Of a stretch of DNA of 5,000 nt, positions 1 through 5,000 are shown one piece after another. The DNA comes from Candidatus Micrarchaeia archaeon (GTDB taxonomy: Archaea; Micrarchaeota; Micrarchaeia; Anstonellales; Bilamarchaeaceae): NCBI GenBank assembly GCA_041650355.1, contig JBAZLI010000066.1, forward strand, positions 1 to 5,000, written 5' to 3'. The stretch's first letter is position 1, and every line of letters begins with the position of its first letter. Made by a program: the position numbers and the translations under genes. Under the pieces are notes generated by a model. It was not told where the DNA came from. It searched no databases and saw nothing but the letters and a program-made list of their open reading frames with translations.

Positions 1-869
1 ACGGCGAGCCGCGCTTTCGCGGCCGCGAGCGCTCCTTCTTCGTGTTTCATGCCCGACGTTTCGCGCGCGAGCTGGGCTATCGCGCCGCGGGACTCTGAAA
101 CAAGGATGGAAAGCTTTTCGTGGCGCGCCTTCTTTTCCCTGAGCGCGAGAAAAATCCCTTCAGCGGCCTTCACGGCTTTCCGGTTCTGCTCGAGCGAGGA
201 CGAGAAGGAATTCATGGAATTCTCGAGCGCGAGCATCTTCTCCTTGGCTTCCAGCTCCCTCCTTTTCGCGTCCTCGAGCTTCTTCCTGTCGAACTGCTCC
301 GCGAGCTTCGCCGCGAGGCTTTTCCTGGAGTTCACTATTTTCACCGCGTTGGCGCGCGCAGTCTCGAACTTGTCCAGGCCCAAAAGTTCGTCTATCTCCT
401 GCTTGCGCTTTCCGGCTTCCAGAGTGAGGAACCGGTCTATCCCATTCTGCTCCGAGTAGATTGCGCGGCTGAACAGCTCGTAGTCCGCCTTGAGCACGTG
501 CTCCACGTACTTGTTGACTGCGCTCTGGCCCTGCTCCGCGAGCTTTCCGTCCTTCCTTATCCAGGCCTCGCTGGACGCCCTTTTTCCAGCTCCCTTCCTG
601 AGCTCGCGGGTTATCTCGTATGCCGAGCCGTCCCAGTCCATGCCCATCTTCACCGCGGCCCGGGTTTCGCCGTGCGTTATTATGTCCTCGGTGGAAAGCG
701 TTTTGTGCTCTAAAGATGGGAATTTCCCGAACAGGGCGAAGCACATTGCGTCCAGGACGCTGCTCTTGCCGCTGCCCATTATGCCGATGAGGAGGTTTGT
801 TCCTTTCCTGAACTGGAGCGACGTGGACTTGTGGGAGCGCCAGTTTTCCATGGAAAGAGAAGTTATCAT
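1..869 (-). CDS. rad50: Rad50 DNA double-strand-break repair ATPase, N-terminal part (partial)
   Basis: Rad50 is the SMC-like ATPase that works with the Mre11 nuclease to tether and process DNA ends. The reading frame is open from an ATG at 869 to the left edge (289 whole codons), so the C-terminal half, including the zinc hook, signature motif and Walker B, lies outside. Seen: the N-terminal strand with ENWRSHKST (residues 8-16), a Walker A loop GIMGSGKS (29-36) followed by SVLDAM, and a Q-loop region IYSEQNGIDRFL with Gln141, then KRKQEIDELLGLDKFE, which is typical of Rad50. From about residue 165 it becomes a charged, Glu/Lys/Arg/Ala-rich coiled-coil arm. Met replaces the common Asn in the Walker loop; I believe this is tolerated in archaeal relatives. 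No GGTG ribosome site precedes the ATG, but a TATA-like box lies 21-28 nt upstream, so a leaderless transcript is likely. Another SMC-family ATPase is the main alternative, but the Q-loop context favours Rad50. Confidence 0.9.
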   Translation of the reverse strand, partial: MITSLSMENWRSHKSTSLQFRKGTNLLIGIMGSGKSSVLDAMCFALFGKFPSLEHKTLSTEDIITHGETRAAVKMGMDWDGSAYEITRELRKGAGKRASSEAWIRKDGKLAEQGQSAVNKYVEHVLKADYELFSRAIYSEQNGIDRFLTLEAGKRKQEIDELLGLDKFETARANAVKIVNSRKSLAAKLAEQFDRKKLEDAKRRELEAKEKMLALENSMNSFSSSLEQNRKAVKAAEGIFLALREKKARHEKLSILVSESRGAIAQLARETSGMKHEEGALAAAKARLA

Positions 870-886
870 CGCCGCTATTTCGCAGC

Positions 887-898
887 AAAAAATTAAAT
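887..898 (-). promoter_or_regulatory. TATA-like box for a leaderless rad50 transcript
   Basis: Read on the minus strand this is ATTTAATTTTTT, inside the 69-nt gap between folC and rad50. Its core TTTAATTT lies 21-28 nt before the rad50 ATG, the distance expected if transcription starts at or next to that ATG. The absence of a Shine-Dalgarno motif there fits leaderless translation, which is common in archaea. The T-run at 892-887 could also end the folC transcript. This is inferred from position and composition only. Confidence 0.45.
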
Positions 899-938
899 GC
901 GCTCTTTTTGGGTTTTTTTCGCGATTAACCCGGCGCCC

Positions 939-2258
939 TCAAATCCTCGGGGCCTCGTTCAGGTTCCGCTCGGCCCTTTTTGAAGGGAACCACAGCTCGC
1001 GAGCCTCGCCCGCTGCGAAAACCGAGCCGGTCACGAGCACCAGGTCGCGCTTTTCCGCGATTTCGAGCGCGCGCGCAACTGCGCCCTGCACGCGCTGCAC
1101 CTCAAGGACGAAAGCGCAATCGCGCGAGGCTTCCCTTGCAAGCACCTTCGTTTCCACTGCGCGTGATAGTACGGAGTGCTTCGTAACTATGGTTACATCA
1201 GCAGCGCGCGCTATGCTCCGCGCCATTTTTCTGAAATTCTTGTCCGAAGAGATGCTCACGACCGCAATCAATCTTTTGTATTTGAAAATTTTCTCGATTT
1301 CTCGGAGCGTTGTTTTCACCGCGTCCGGGTCTTTCGCGCAGTCCAGCACCACGTAGGGGTTCTTTTGCACCAGCTCGAGCCGGCCCGGCCATTTCACTTT
1401 CGCAAGCCCGTCGCGCATGGCCTTCTCCGGAACGCGCGAACTAGATATTGATTCCACGCAGGCGAGCGCGCACGCCGCGTTTTTCAGCTGATGGGTTCCC
1501 AGAAGAGGGAGCTGGAATGTGCGCTGTCGGGCGTTCAGGCTTGAGTACCTGAAACGCTGGCTTCCCGAAACGCGCGCCGCCGGCCCGGTTATTCTGAAAT
1601 CCCTGCCCAGCACGAGCGCCTTGGCGCGCTTCCTTTTTGCCTCGCGCAAAATCACGCGGAGCGCCGGACCCTTTGCCGATGTCACAACCATTCCGCGTTC
1701 TTTTATTATTCCTGCCTTCTCGAACGCTATTTTTTCTATCGTTTTCCCAAGGATTTCCGTATGCTCGAGGGAAACGTTCGTGATTACGGAAACAAGCGCG
1801 TCCGCAGTGTTGGTGGCATCTAATCTCCCGCCGAGCCCGACTTCTATGACCGCGAAATCAACTTTCTTTTCTGCGAAATAGGAATACGCTATTGCGACCG
1901 TGATTTCAAAGAACGTGGGCTTTTCGCCTTCTAGTTTTTCCGCCTCGCACCGCACGTTAGAAGCTATGCGCGCGAGTTCTCCTTCCGTTATCTCGCGGCC
2001 GTTTATGGAGATGCGCTCGGTGAAGCGCGAAAGATGGGGCTTGGTGAAGCGCCCGGTTTTGAATCCGGAGGCCTGGAGCATGGATGCAATCATCGCTGCG
2101 GTGGAGCCCTTGCCGCTCGTGCCTCCTACAAGAATCACTTTCATCTTTTCCTGCGGTTTCCTGAGGGCCATGAGCAGTTTTCTTTCGCGCGCAAGCCCGA
2201 GCTTCCCTCCCAGTATATTCAGGGAATTGAGGTAATTGATGGCCTCTTCATAGTCCAT
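939..2258 (-). CDS. folC: FolC-like folylpolyglutamate/dihydrofolate synthase (Mur ligase family)
   Basis: The family ligates glutamate to folates or to dihydropteroate using ATP in the cytosol. The 439-residue length is normal for FolC. Seen in order: P-loop GTSGKGST (46-53); KPHLSRFTERI (73-83), equivalent to the usual SPHL substrate loop; GLGGRLDATN (141-150); ITNVSLEHTEILG, with Glu where Asp is usual; EKAGIIK with Lys181, the position usually carbamylated in this family; GTHQLKNA (254-261); WPGRLE (290-295); and DKNFRKM plus LVTGSVFAAGE near the C-terminus. The second-domain motif usually written D-x-AHNPD here reads DCAKDPDA (306-313), so His-Asn is replaced by Lys-Asp. The ATG at 2258 is preferred over an upstream ATG at 2351 because GGTG lies 6 nt before it and DYEEAINYLNSL is a typical FolC beginning. 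The substrate is uncertain, since many archaea use other pterins and no other folate gene is visible. Rad50 follows 69 nt downstream. Confidence 0.88.
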   Translation of the reverse strand: MDYEEAINYLNSLNILGGKLGLARERKLLMALRKPQEKMKVILVGGTSGKGSTAAMIASMLQASGFKTGRFTKPHLSRFTERISINGREITEGELARIASNVRCEAEKLEGEKPTFFEITVAIAYSYFAEKKVDFAVIEVGLGGRLDATNTADALVSVITNVSLEHTEILGKTIEKIAFEKAGIIKERGMVVTSAKGPALRVILREAKRKRAKALVLGRDFRITGPAARVSGSQRFRYSSLNARQRTFQLPLLGTHQLKNAACALACVESISSSRVPEKAMRDGLAKVKWPGRLELVQKNPYVVLDCAKDPDAVKTTLREIEKIFKYKRLIAVVSISSDKNFRKMARSIARAADVTIVTKHSVLSRAVETKVLAREASRDCAFVLEVQRVQGAVARALEIAEKRDLVLVTGSVFAAGEARELWFPSKRAERNLNEAPRI

Positions 2259-2264
2259 GGAGAA

Positions 2265-2268
2265 CACC
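2265..2268 (-). promoter_or_regulatory. Shine-Dalgarno core GGTG that decides the folC start
   Basis: The minus-strand sequence CTGGTGTTCTCC directly precedes the ATG at 2258, leaving 6 nt between GGTG and the start. GGTG is part of the archaeal GGAGGTGAT consensus. The same core at the same distance precedes three other genes here, which supports this start over the upstream ATG at 2351. Confidence 0.6.
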
Positions 2269-2326
2269 AGAAAATCGCGATAGATTCGCACGACAGGACG
2301 AATACTGGCTGTGCGATTTTTTGGGC

Positions 2327-2366
2327 ATTGTAAATTGCCGGATACGCGCATGATGCAATTTACAAT
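2327..2366. repeat. Perfect 12-bp inverted repeat in the divergent intergenic region
   Basis: The arms are ATTGTAAATTGC at 2327-2338 and its exact reverse complement GCAATTTACAAT at 2355-2366, separated by 16 nt; the arm centres are 28 bp apart. It lies between the divergent starts of folC (2258) and the membrane protein (2451). Read outward, both arms give GCAATTTACAAT, so each strand presents the same sequence to the gene it faces. It could be a two-site operator, a pair of weak TATA-like elements, or an RNA hairpin in an upstream transcript. The repeat is a direct observation; the role is inference. Confidence 0.7.
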
Positions 2367-2393
2367 ACAACAAAAGGAATATTAAACAAACCC

Positions 2394-2406
2394 ATTAAAA
2401 TAAATT
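2394..2406 (+). promoter_or_regulatory. Probable TATA box for the membrane-protein gene
   Basis: ATTAAAATAAATT lies in a very AT-rich stretch about 50 nt before the ATG at 2451. A start about 25 nt downstream of the box would give a leader of roughly 25 nt that includes the GGTG ribosome site. A second AT-rich candidate, AATATTAAACAAA at 2378-2390, lies just upstream and cannot be excluded. Confidence 0.45.
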
Positions 2407-2441
2407 CAGTACAGCAAACATTATCGGAACAGGACTTTTTG

Positions 2442-2445
2442 GGTG
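2442..2445 (+). promoter_or_regulatory. Shine-Dalgarno core GGTG for the membrane protein
   Basis: GGGTGGAAAAATG places GGTG 5 nt before the ATG at 2451. This favours that ATG over the in-frame TTG at 2439, which would lie upstream of the ribosome site and add only four residues. Confidence 0.6.
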
Positions 2446-2450
2446 GAAAA

Positions 2451-3158
2451 ATGGAACTCGCAAAAATCAGCTTCGACAAAAAAAGGCTCGCATTCCTCGG
2501 CGCTTTCATGCTGCTTTCCCTGGCGCTGTACCAGGTGAAATTTTCCGATATTTTAGGGGTGAAATCGCAGAGCTTCACGCTGTTCCAGCTCATAGGCCCG
2601 ATAAGCGCCGGAGTCTTGGGCTCTGCGCTCGGCGTAGTTTCCGTATTCGCGGTGGAAATATTGAATTTCACCATCGGGGGCAAGCCGCTTGACTTGATAA
2701 CCTTCGTGAGGTTCTTCCCGATGGTGTTCGCTGCGCTCTATTTCGGGAGCAGGGGCAAATTCACGGACAGGCTTGCGGCCATTCCCGCAGCGGCTTGCAT
2801 GCTCCTTTTCTGGATGCATCCGATTGGAGGGCAGGCGTGGTATTACGCGCTCTATTGGCTCATTCCGATAGGGGCGGTCTTCTACAAGGAGAATATACTC
2901 GCAAGAAGCTTGGGCTCCACGTTCACTGCGCACGCGATAGGTTCGGTCGCGTTCCTTTATGCGTTCAGCCTTCCTGCGGAAGTGTGGATTGCGCTTATTC
3001 CCGTAGTTGCGGTTGAGAGGCTCACCTTCGCATCAGGAATAACGCTCTTCCATTACGCGGCGAACACTGCGATGGATTTCGCTGAGATAAAAGCAGGATG
3101 GAAATTCCTCAATATTGAGAAAAAGTATTCGCTCCTGAATGCCCTGGGCAGGGAGTGA
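2451..3158 (+). CDS. Polytopic membrane protein, possibly ECF-transporter S-component-like
   Basis: This 235-residue protein is hydrophobic over most of its length, with about six or seven membrane segments near residues 12-28, 44-72, 81-98, 108-124, 129-145, 153-172 and 175-206. The N-terminus is short and basic (KKR at 10-12) and the C-terminal 25 residues are charged and soluble. Recognisable features are FTLFQLIGPISAGVLGSALG (42-61), polar residues inside the second hydrophobic block (Glu69, Asn72), GGKPLDLITFVRFFP (76-90), HPIGGQAWYYALYW (123-136) and AHAIGS (160-165). The Gly-Pro-small-residue pattern and the GHAIGS-like segment recall vitamin-uptake S components of ECF transporters, but no clear AxxxA coupling motif is seen in the first segment and no ATPase or T component is nearby. 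The substrate is unknown. It is the only plus-strand gene, divergent from folC and convergent with the transaldolase, whose stop lies 39 nt away. A conserved archaeal membrane protein of unknown function is equally possible. Confidence 0.85.
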   Translation: MELAKISFDKKRLAFLGAFMLLSLALYQVKFSDILGVKSQSFTLFQLIGPISAGVLGSALGVVSVFAVEILNFTIGGKPLDLITFVRFFPMVFAALYFGSRGKFTDRLAAIPAAACMLLFWMHPIGGQAWYYALYWLIPIGAVFYKENILARSLGSTFTAHAIGSVAFLYAFSLPAEVWIALIPVVAVERLTFASGITLFHYAANTAMDFAEIKAGWKFLNIEKKYSLLNALGRE

Positions 3159-3180
3159 ATTTTGCCTTGCAGTTTTTTGC
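3159..3180 (+). terminator. T-rich transcription stop after the membrane-protein gene
   Basis: Two T-runs (3160-3163 and 3173-3178) follow the TGA at 3156-3158 in the 39-nt gap between two convergent genes. Archaeal RNA polymerase commonly stops at such T-tracts without a hairpin. No convincing matching tract is seen for the opposite strand. Confidence 0.35.
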
Positions 3181-3197
3181 CCTTTCGGCCCCTTAAA

Positions 3198-3842
3198 TTA
3201 TTTCCTGCTCTTTTTGTGGTCCTCCAAAAATTGCGCAATCCCCTTGTCCGTGAGCGGGTGCTTGAACAGCTTTTCGAAAACGTCTGAAGGGATGGTCGCG
3301 ATGTGCGCCCCCGCCTTTGCTGCCTCAACAACGTGAATAGGATGCCTCACTGATGCGACTATTATTTCGGTCTTGTATCCGTAATTCTTGTATATCTGCA
3401 CTATGTCCTGTATGAGGGCCATCCCGTCCTCTGAAATGTCATCCAAGCGGCCGACGAACGGGGAAACGTAGCTTGCGCCTGCCTTCGCGGCCAGGAGCGC
3501 CTGGGAAGCTGAAAAGACCAGGGTGACGTTTGTGCGTATGCCTTTCTTTTCCAGCGTGCGCACTGCTTTTAGCCCTTCAGCGGTCATGGGAACTTTAACG
3601 ACCACGTTGGGCGCCCATTTCGCGAATTCCTCTCCTTCCTTCACCAGCTCCTCGGCGCTCTGCCCTATTCCCTCGACGCTTAGCGGGCCTTTCATGATTT
3701 TAGCGATTTCCTGAATCGCAGTTTTGTGCTCCTTCCCTTCCTTCATTATTATCGTCGGGTTGGTTGTCGCTCCGTCGCACATTCCCAGCTCCACTGCATT
3801 TTTTATCTTTTCCGCGTTCGCGGTGTCAAGGAAGAATTTCAT
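3198..3842 (-). CDS. tal: Transaldolase (short TalC/FSA-type class I aldolase)
   Basis: Transaldolase moves a dihydroxyacetone unit between sugar phosphates in the non-oxidative pentose phosphate pathway, through a Schiff base with lysine. At 214 residues it has the length of the compact TalC/FSA family. Seen: N-terminal MKFFLDTAN with Asp6; ATTNPTII with Asn28; VVVKVPMTAEGL with the Schiff-base Lys83; TNVTLVFS (104-111); SPFVGRLDD (127-135); and VASVRH (about 168-173). Two residues bear on function: Glu57 and Phe129 align with the Glu/Phe pair reported for true transaldolases, whereas E. coli fructose-6-phosphate aldolase has Gln59 and Tyr131. This favours transaldolase activity. The ATG at 3842 is preceded by GGTG with a 5-nt gap. 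A transketolase gene ends about 830 nt upstream on the same strand, matching a pentose phosphate role. The unknown gene ends 51 nt before this start. Confidence 0.92.
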   Translation of the reverse strand: MKFFLDTANAEKIKNAVELGMCDGATTNPTIIMKEGKEHKTAIQEIAKIMKGPLSVEGIGQSAEELVKEGEEFAKWAPNVVVKVPMTAEGLKAVRTLEKKGIRTNVTLVFSASQALLAAKAGASYVSPFVGRLDDISEDGMALIQDIVQIYKNYGYKTEIIVASVRHPIHVVEAAKAGAHIATIPSDVFEKLFKHPLTDKGIAQFLEDHKKSRK

Positions 3843-3847
3843 GATTT

Positions 3848-3851
3848 CACC
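3848..3851 (-). promoter_or_regulatory. Shine-Dalgarno core GGTG for transaldolase
   Basis: The minus strand reads AAGGTGAAATC before the ATG at 3842, leaving 5 nt between GGTG and the start codon. It fixes the start, which also agrees with the family's MKFFLDTA beginning. Confidence 0.65.
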
Positions 3852-3862
3852 TTACGGATTAT

Positions 3863-3878
3863 GGATAAACGGATAAAC
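3863..3878 (-). repeat. Tandem 8-bp repeat in the short gap before transaldolase
   Basis: GGATAAAC occurs twice in tandem on the plus strand, read as GTTTATCC twice on the minus strand, 21-36 nt before the transaldolase ATG. The TTTAT cores are weak TATA-like candidates at a plausible distance for a short-leader transcript. Two copies of an 8-mer can also arise by chance or slippage, so a regulatory role is only a possibility. Confidence 0.3.
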
Positions 3879-3893
3879 TATCGGGCCATTGGT

Positions 3894-4598
3894 TTATGAT
3901 TGTTTTGGCCTGGTGGCCTCGTCGAGCTTCTGCATGCTGTCGTCCTTCTCGAGTTTGCGCGCCACGATTTCGTTCAGCCTGCGCACGTTTTCCGATGATT
4001 TCAGCAGCCGCTTCGCCATCCTGCGCGACGCCCTGAGCTCGAACATCATGTAGTTGAACGAAGAAGCGGACACGACGCCATCTGCAGCTTCGCCGAGCGT
4101 TTTTTCGTCCTTGGCAACGGCGACTGCGCCCATTGCAGCGCTCACTTTTTTGAGGCGCTCCTTCACGGAAAGCGAAATAGGCTTCAGCATGGCCTCCATC
4201 CCGAACGGAGAGAGCGTGCTGGAGAGGAAATCTATCGCCTCCTTGCTCGCTTCGAGCATGGATTTCAGCATCGCGCCGTGAACTGAGAGTGTGAGCTTGG
4301 CTTTCTGGAGTTCGGTTGATGCGCCGAATTCCGCGTGGACTATCTGCGCAAGGTCTTTCATCATCTGCTTCTCGGAAGCAGGGGTTTTCAGCTTTGCCTG
4401 CGCTACCAGGTAATTTATGGAAAGTTCTATTATCCTGTCCAGCTTCCTGTCGAACTCCTGCTTGCTTGTGCTTTTTGACCTGGTTTCGAAAACACGGCCG
4501 AGCATTTCCTTCAACTGCTCCTTCTGAGGACCAGTAAGATAAATGGACGGGTCTGTAACCGGATTTTCCAAAGGGATTTCCCTGGTGCGTTGCGCCAT
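3894..4598 (-). CDS. Uncharacterised helical soluble protein between transketolase and transaldolase genes
   Basis: I do not recognise this 234-residue protein. It has no signal peptide or membrane segment and very few predicted beta stretches. The first 25 residues are proline-containing and probably extended. Helical blocks follow: 25-71, rich in Lys/Glu/Leu; 74-129, amphipathic with many Ala/Leu/Met; 133-163; and 167-220, ending in a basic helix with RASRRMAKRLLKS (189-201) and KLEKDD. No cysteine and no obvious catalytic motif were seen. The overall look, charged helices broken at FGMEAMLKP (132-140), suggests a scaffold or bundle, but ESCRT-III/Snf7 sequence features were not found. The ATG at 4598 is chosen because GGTGAT precedes it with GGTG 6 nt away; a longer frame reaching 4685 would overlap the transketolase end and read through the AT-rich promoter region. 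It is on the same strand as its two pentose phosphate neighbours, 73 nt after one and 51 nt before the other. Confidence 0.75.
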   Translation of the reverse strand: MAQRTREIPLENPVTDPSIYLTGPQKEQLKEMLGRVFETRSKSTSKQEFDRKLDRIIELSINYLVAQAKLKTPASEKQMMKDLAQIVHAEFGASTELQKAKLTLSVHGAMLKSMLEASKEAIDFLSSTLSPFGMEAMLKPISLSVKERLKKVSAAMGAVAVAKDEKTLGEAADGVVSASSFNYMMFELRASRRMAKRLLKSSENVRRLNEIVARKLEKDDSMQKLDEATRPKQS

Positions 4599-4604
4599 AA
4601 GCAT

Positions 4605-4608
4605 CACC
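4605..4608 (-). promoter_or_regulatory. Shine-Dalgarno core GGTG setting the start of the unknown gene
   Basis: The minus strand reads GCCGGTGATGCTTATG. GGTGAT matches the archaeal consensus, and GGTG lies 6 nt before the ATG at 4598. A second in-frame ATG at 4604 overlaps the motif itself and is therefore too close to be the usual start. Confidence 0.6.
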
Positions 4609-4638
4609 GGCCGCAGAACAGGCGGGCGTATATGCATG

Positions 4639-4647
4639 TATTTATAT
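4639..4647 (-). promoter_or_regulatory. TATA box for the unknown helical-protein gene
   Basis: The minus strand reads ATATAAATA within a very AT-rich segment (about 4627-4678) between GC-rich coding regions. Transcription about 25 nt downstream would start near 4618 and give a leader of about 20 nt that contains the GGTG site. This suggests the gene has its own promoter rather than relying only on read-through from transketolase. Several overlapping TA-rich alternatives lie at 4650-4675. Confidence 0.5.
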
Positions 4648-4671
4648 GTTATAATATGTGTAAATATATAT

Positions 4672-5000
4672 TTAATTCTTCGCAACCGCCCCGCGCTTCG
4701 CGTTTTTCACGAACTCGCAAATTCCCTGCGCGTCCAATTTGTATTTTTTCATAAGCTCCGGCGCCTCGCCGGATTCCGTAAATGTGTTGTGGATTCCGTG
4801 CCTGAAAAGCATGCATCCTTCCTCGGCAAACACTTCGGCTATCGCGGAGCCGAGTCCGCCGCTCGCCTGGTGCTCCTCTACGGATACTGAAAGGCCGCAC
4901 TTCTTCGCATAAGCCAAAACGGTTTCCCTGTCCATGGGTTTTATGGTGTGCACGTTCACGACCGCGGCTTTCACTCCTTCCTTCTCGAGCATCTCCGCGG
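4672..5000 (-). CDS. Transketolase, C-terminal domain (partial)
   Basis: Transketolase transfers two-carbon units between sugar phosphates with thiamine diphosphate. The frame is open at the right edge and ends with TAA at 4674-4672, so about the last 108 residues are visible. They match the transketolase C-terminal domain: VVNVHTIKPMD, then SVEEHQASGGLGSAIAEVF, then GIHNTFTESGEAPELMKKYKLDAQGI, which corresponds to the GESG-x-ELL-x-YGL region that closes the family. The thiamine- and metal-binding parts lie outside. Many archaea split transketolase into N- and C-terminal subunits; whether this is a C-subunit or a full-length enzyme cannot be told here. Deoxyxylulose phosphate synthase and pyruvate dehydrogenase beta share this fold, but the HTIKP and FTESG motifs favour transketolase, and the transaldolase gene downstream supports it. 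Confidence 0.88.
   Translation of the reverse strand, partial: AEMLEKEGVKAAVVNVHTIKPMDRETVLAYAKKCGLSVSVEEHQASGGLGSAIAEVFAEEGCMLFRHGIHNTFTESGEAPELMKKYKLDAQGICEFVKNAKRGAVAKN

Noticed and set aside
207..223. Near-repeat GGAATTC...GGAATTC with two EcoRI-like palindromes
   Set aside because: It lies within the Rad50 coiled coil and encodes NSMNS; it is explained by local coding repetition.
160..888. A 242-codon minus-strand open frame overlapping rad50
   Set aside because: It is an off-frame reading of rad50; the correct frame gives Walker A, Q-loop and coiled-coil motifs. Its Arg/Gly/Gln-rich product is typical of a shadow in GC-rich DNA.
490..1356. A 288-codon plus-strand open frame spanning the rad50-folC junction
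   Set aside because: It is antisense to two well-supported genes and crosses their intergenic gap. The product is Ser/Arg/Phe-rich with no recognisable domain.
2259..2351. N-terminal extension of FolC by 31 residues from the ATG at 2351
   Set aside because: It has no family similarity, would include part of the inverted-repeat region, and lacks a ribosome site, whereas the ATG at 2258 has GGTG.
3178..3194. Possible small hairpin GCCCTTTCGGCCCC between the convergent genes
   Set aside because: Only about three base pairs form cleanly, too weak to call a terminator.
3894..4598. Assignment of the unknown gene as ESCRT-III/CdvB
   Set aside because: It is helical and of similar size, but I could not find the Snf7-type conserved pattern, so the resemblance is only general.
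4599..4685. N-terminal extension of the unknown helical protein to 4685
   Set aside because: It would translate the AT-rich promoter region, overlap the transketolase end and ignore the GGTGAT site before 4598.
1..5000. CRISPR array, tRNA, rRNA, insertion sequence or toxin-antitoxin pair
   Set aside because: No spaced direct repeats, tRNA-like cloverleaf, terminal inverted repeats with transposase, or paired small genes were seen on either strand.

Overview
The window looks archaeal, probably from a small-genome (DPANN-type) lineage; the lineage is inference. In support: an archaeal-style Rad50 ATPase, a short TalC/FSA-type transaldolase, the C-terminal part of a transketolase, AT-rich TATA-like boxes upstream of starts, and a GGTG Shine-Dalgarno core 5-6 nt before four of the five visible starts. 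Coding DNA is GC-rich and the intergenic stretches are sharply AT-rich. No rRNA, tRNA, CRISPR array, insertion sequence or phage gene was seen.

Layout, left to right. 1-869 (minus): N-terminal 289 codons of Rad50, running off the left edge. 939-2258 (minus): a complete FolC-like Mur-ligase-family enzyme whose C-terminal His-Asn motif is replaced by Lys-Asp. 2259-2450: a 192-nt divergent intergenic region with a perfect 12-bp inverted repeat and TATA-like boxes. 2451-3158 (plus): a 235-residue polytopic membrane protein, the only plus-strand gene, reminiscent of ECF transporter S components. 3198-3842 (minus): transaldolase. 3894-4598 (minus): a 234-residue helical soluble protein that I do not recognise. 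4672 to the right edge (minus): the C-terminal end of a transketolase.

The best-supported functional link is transketolase plus transaldolase: together they carry the non-oxidative pentose phosphate interconversions that supply ribose-5-phosphate and erythrose-4-phosphate. The unknown gene lies between them on the same strand but appears to have its own promoter. FolC and the membrane protein are divergently transcribed from a shared region, so a common regulator is possible but unproven. Rad50 follows FolC with no Mre11 immediately upstream, unlike the usual archaeal order. No intergenic stretch exceeds 300 bases. Nothing here is clearly a new defence or mobile system; the candidates for novelty are the unknown helical protein, the altered FolC motif, the inverted repeat and the membrane protein.
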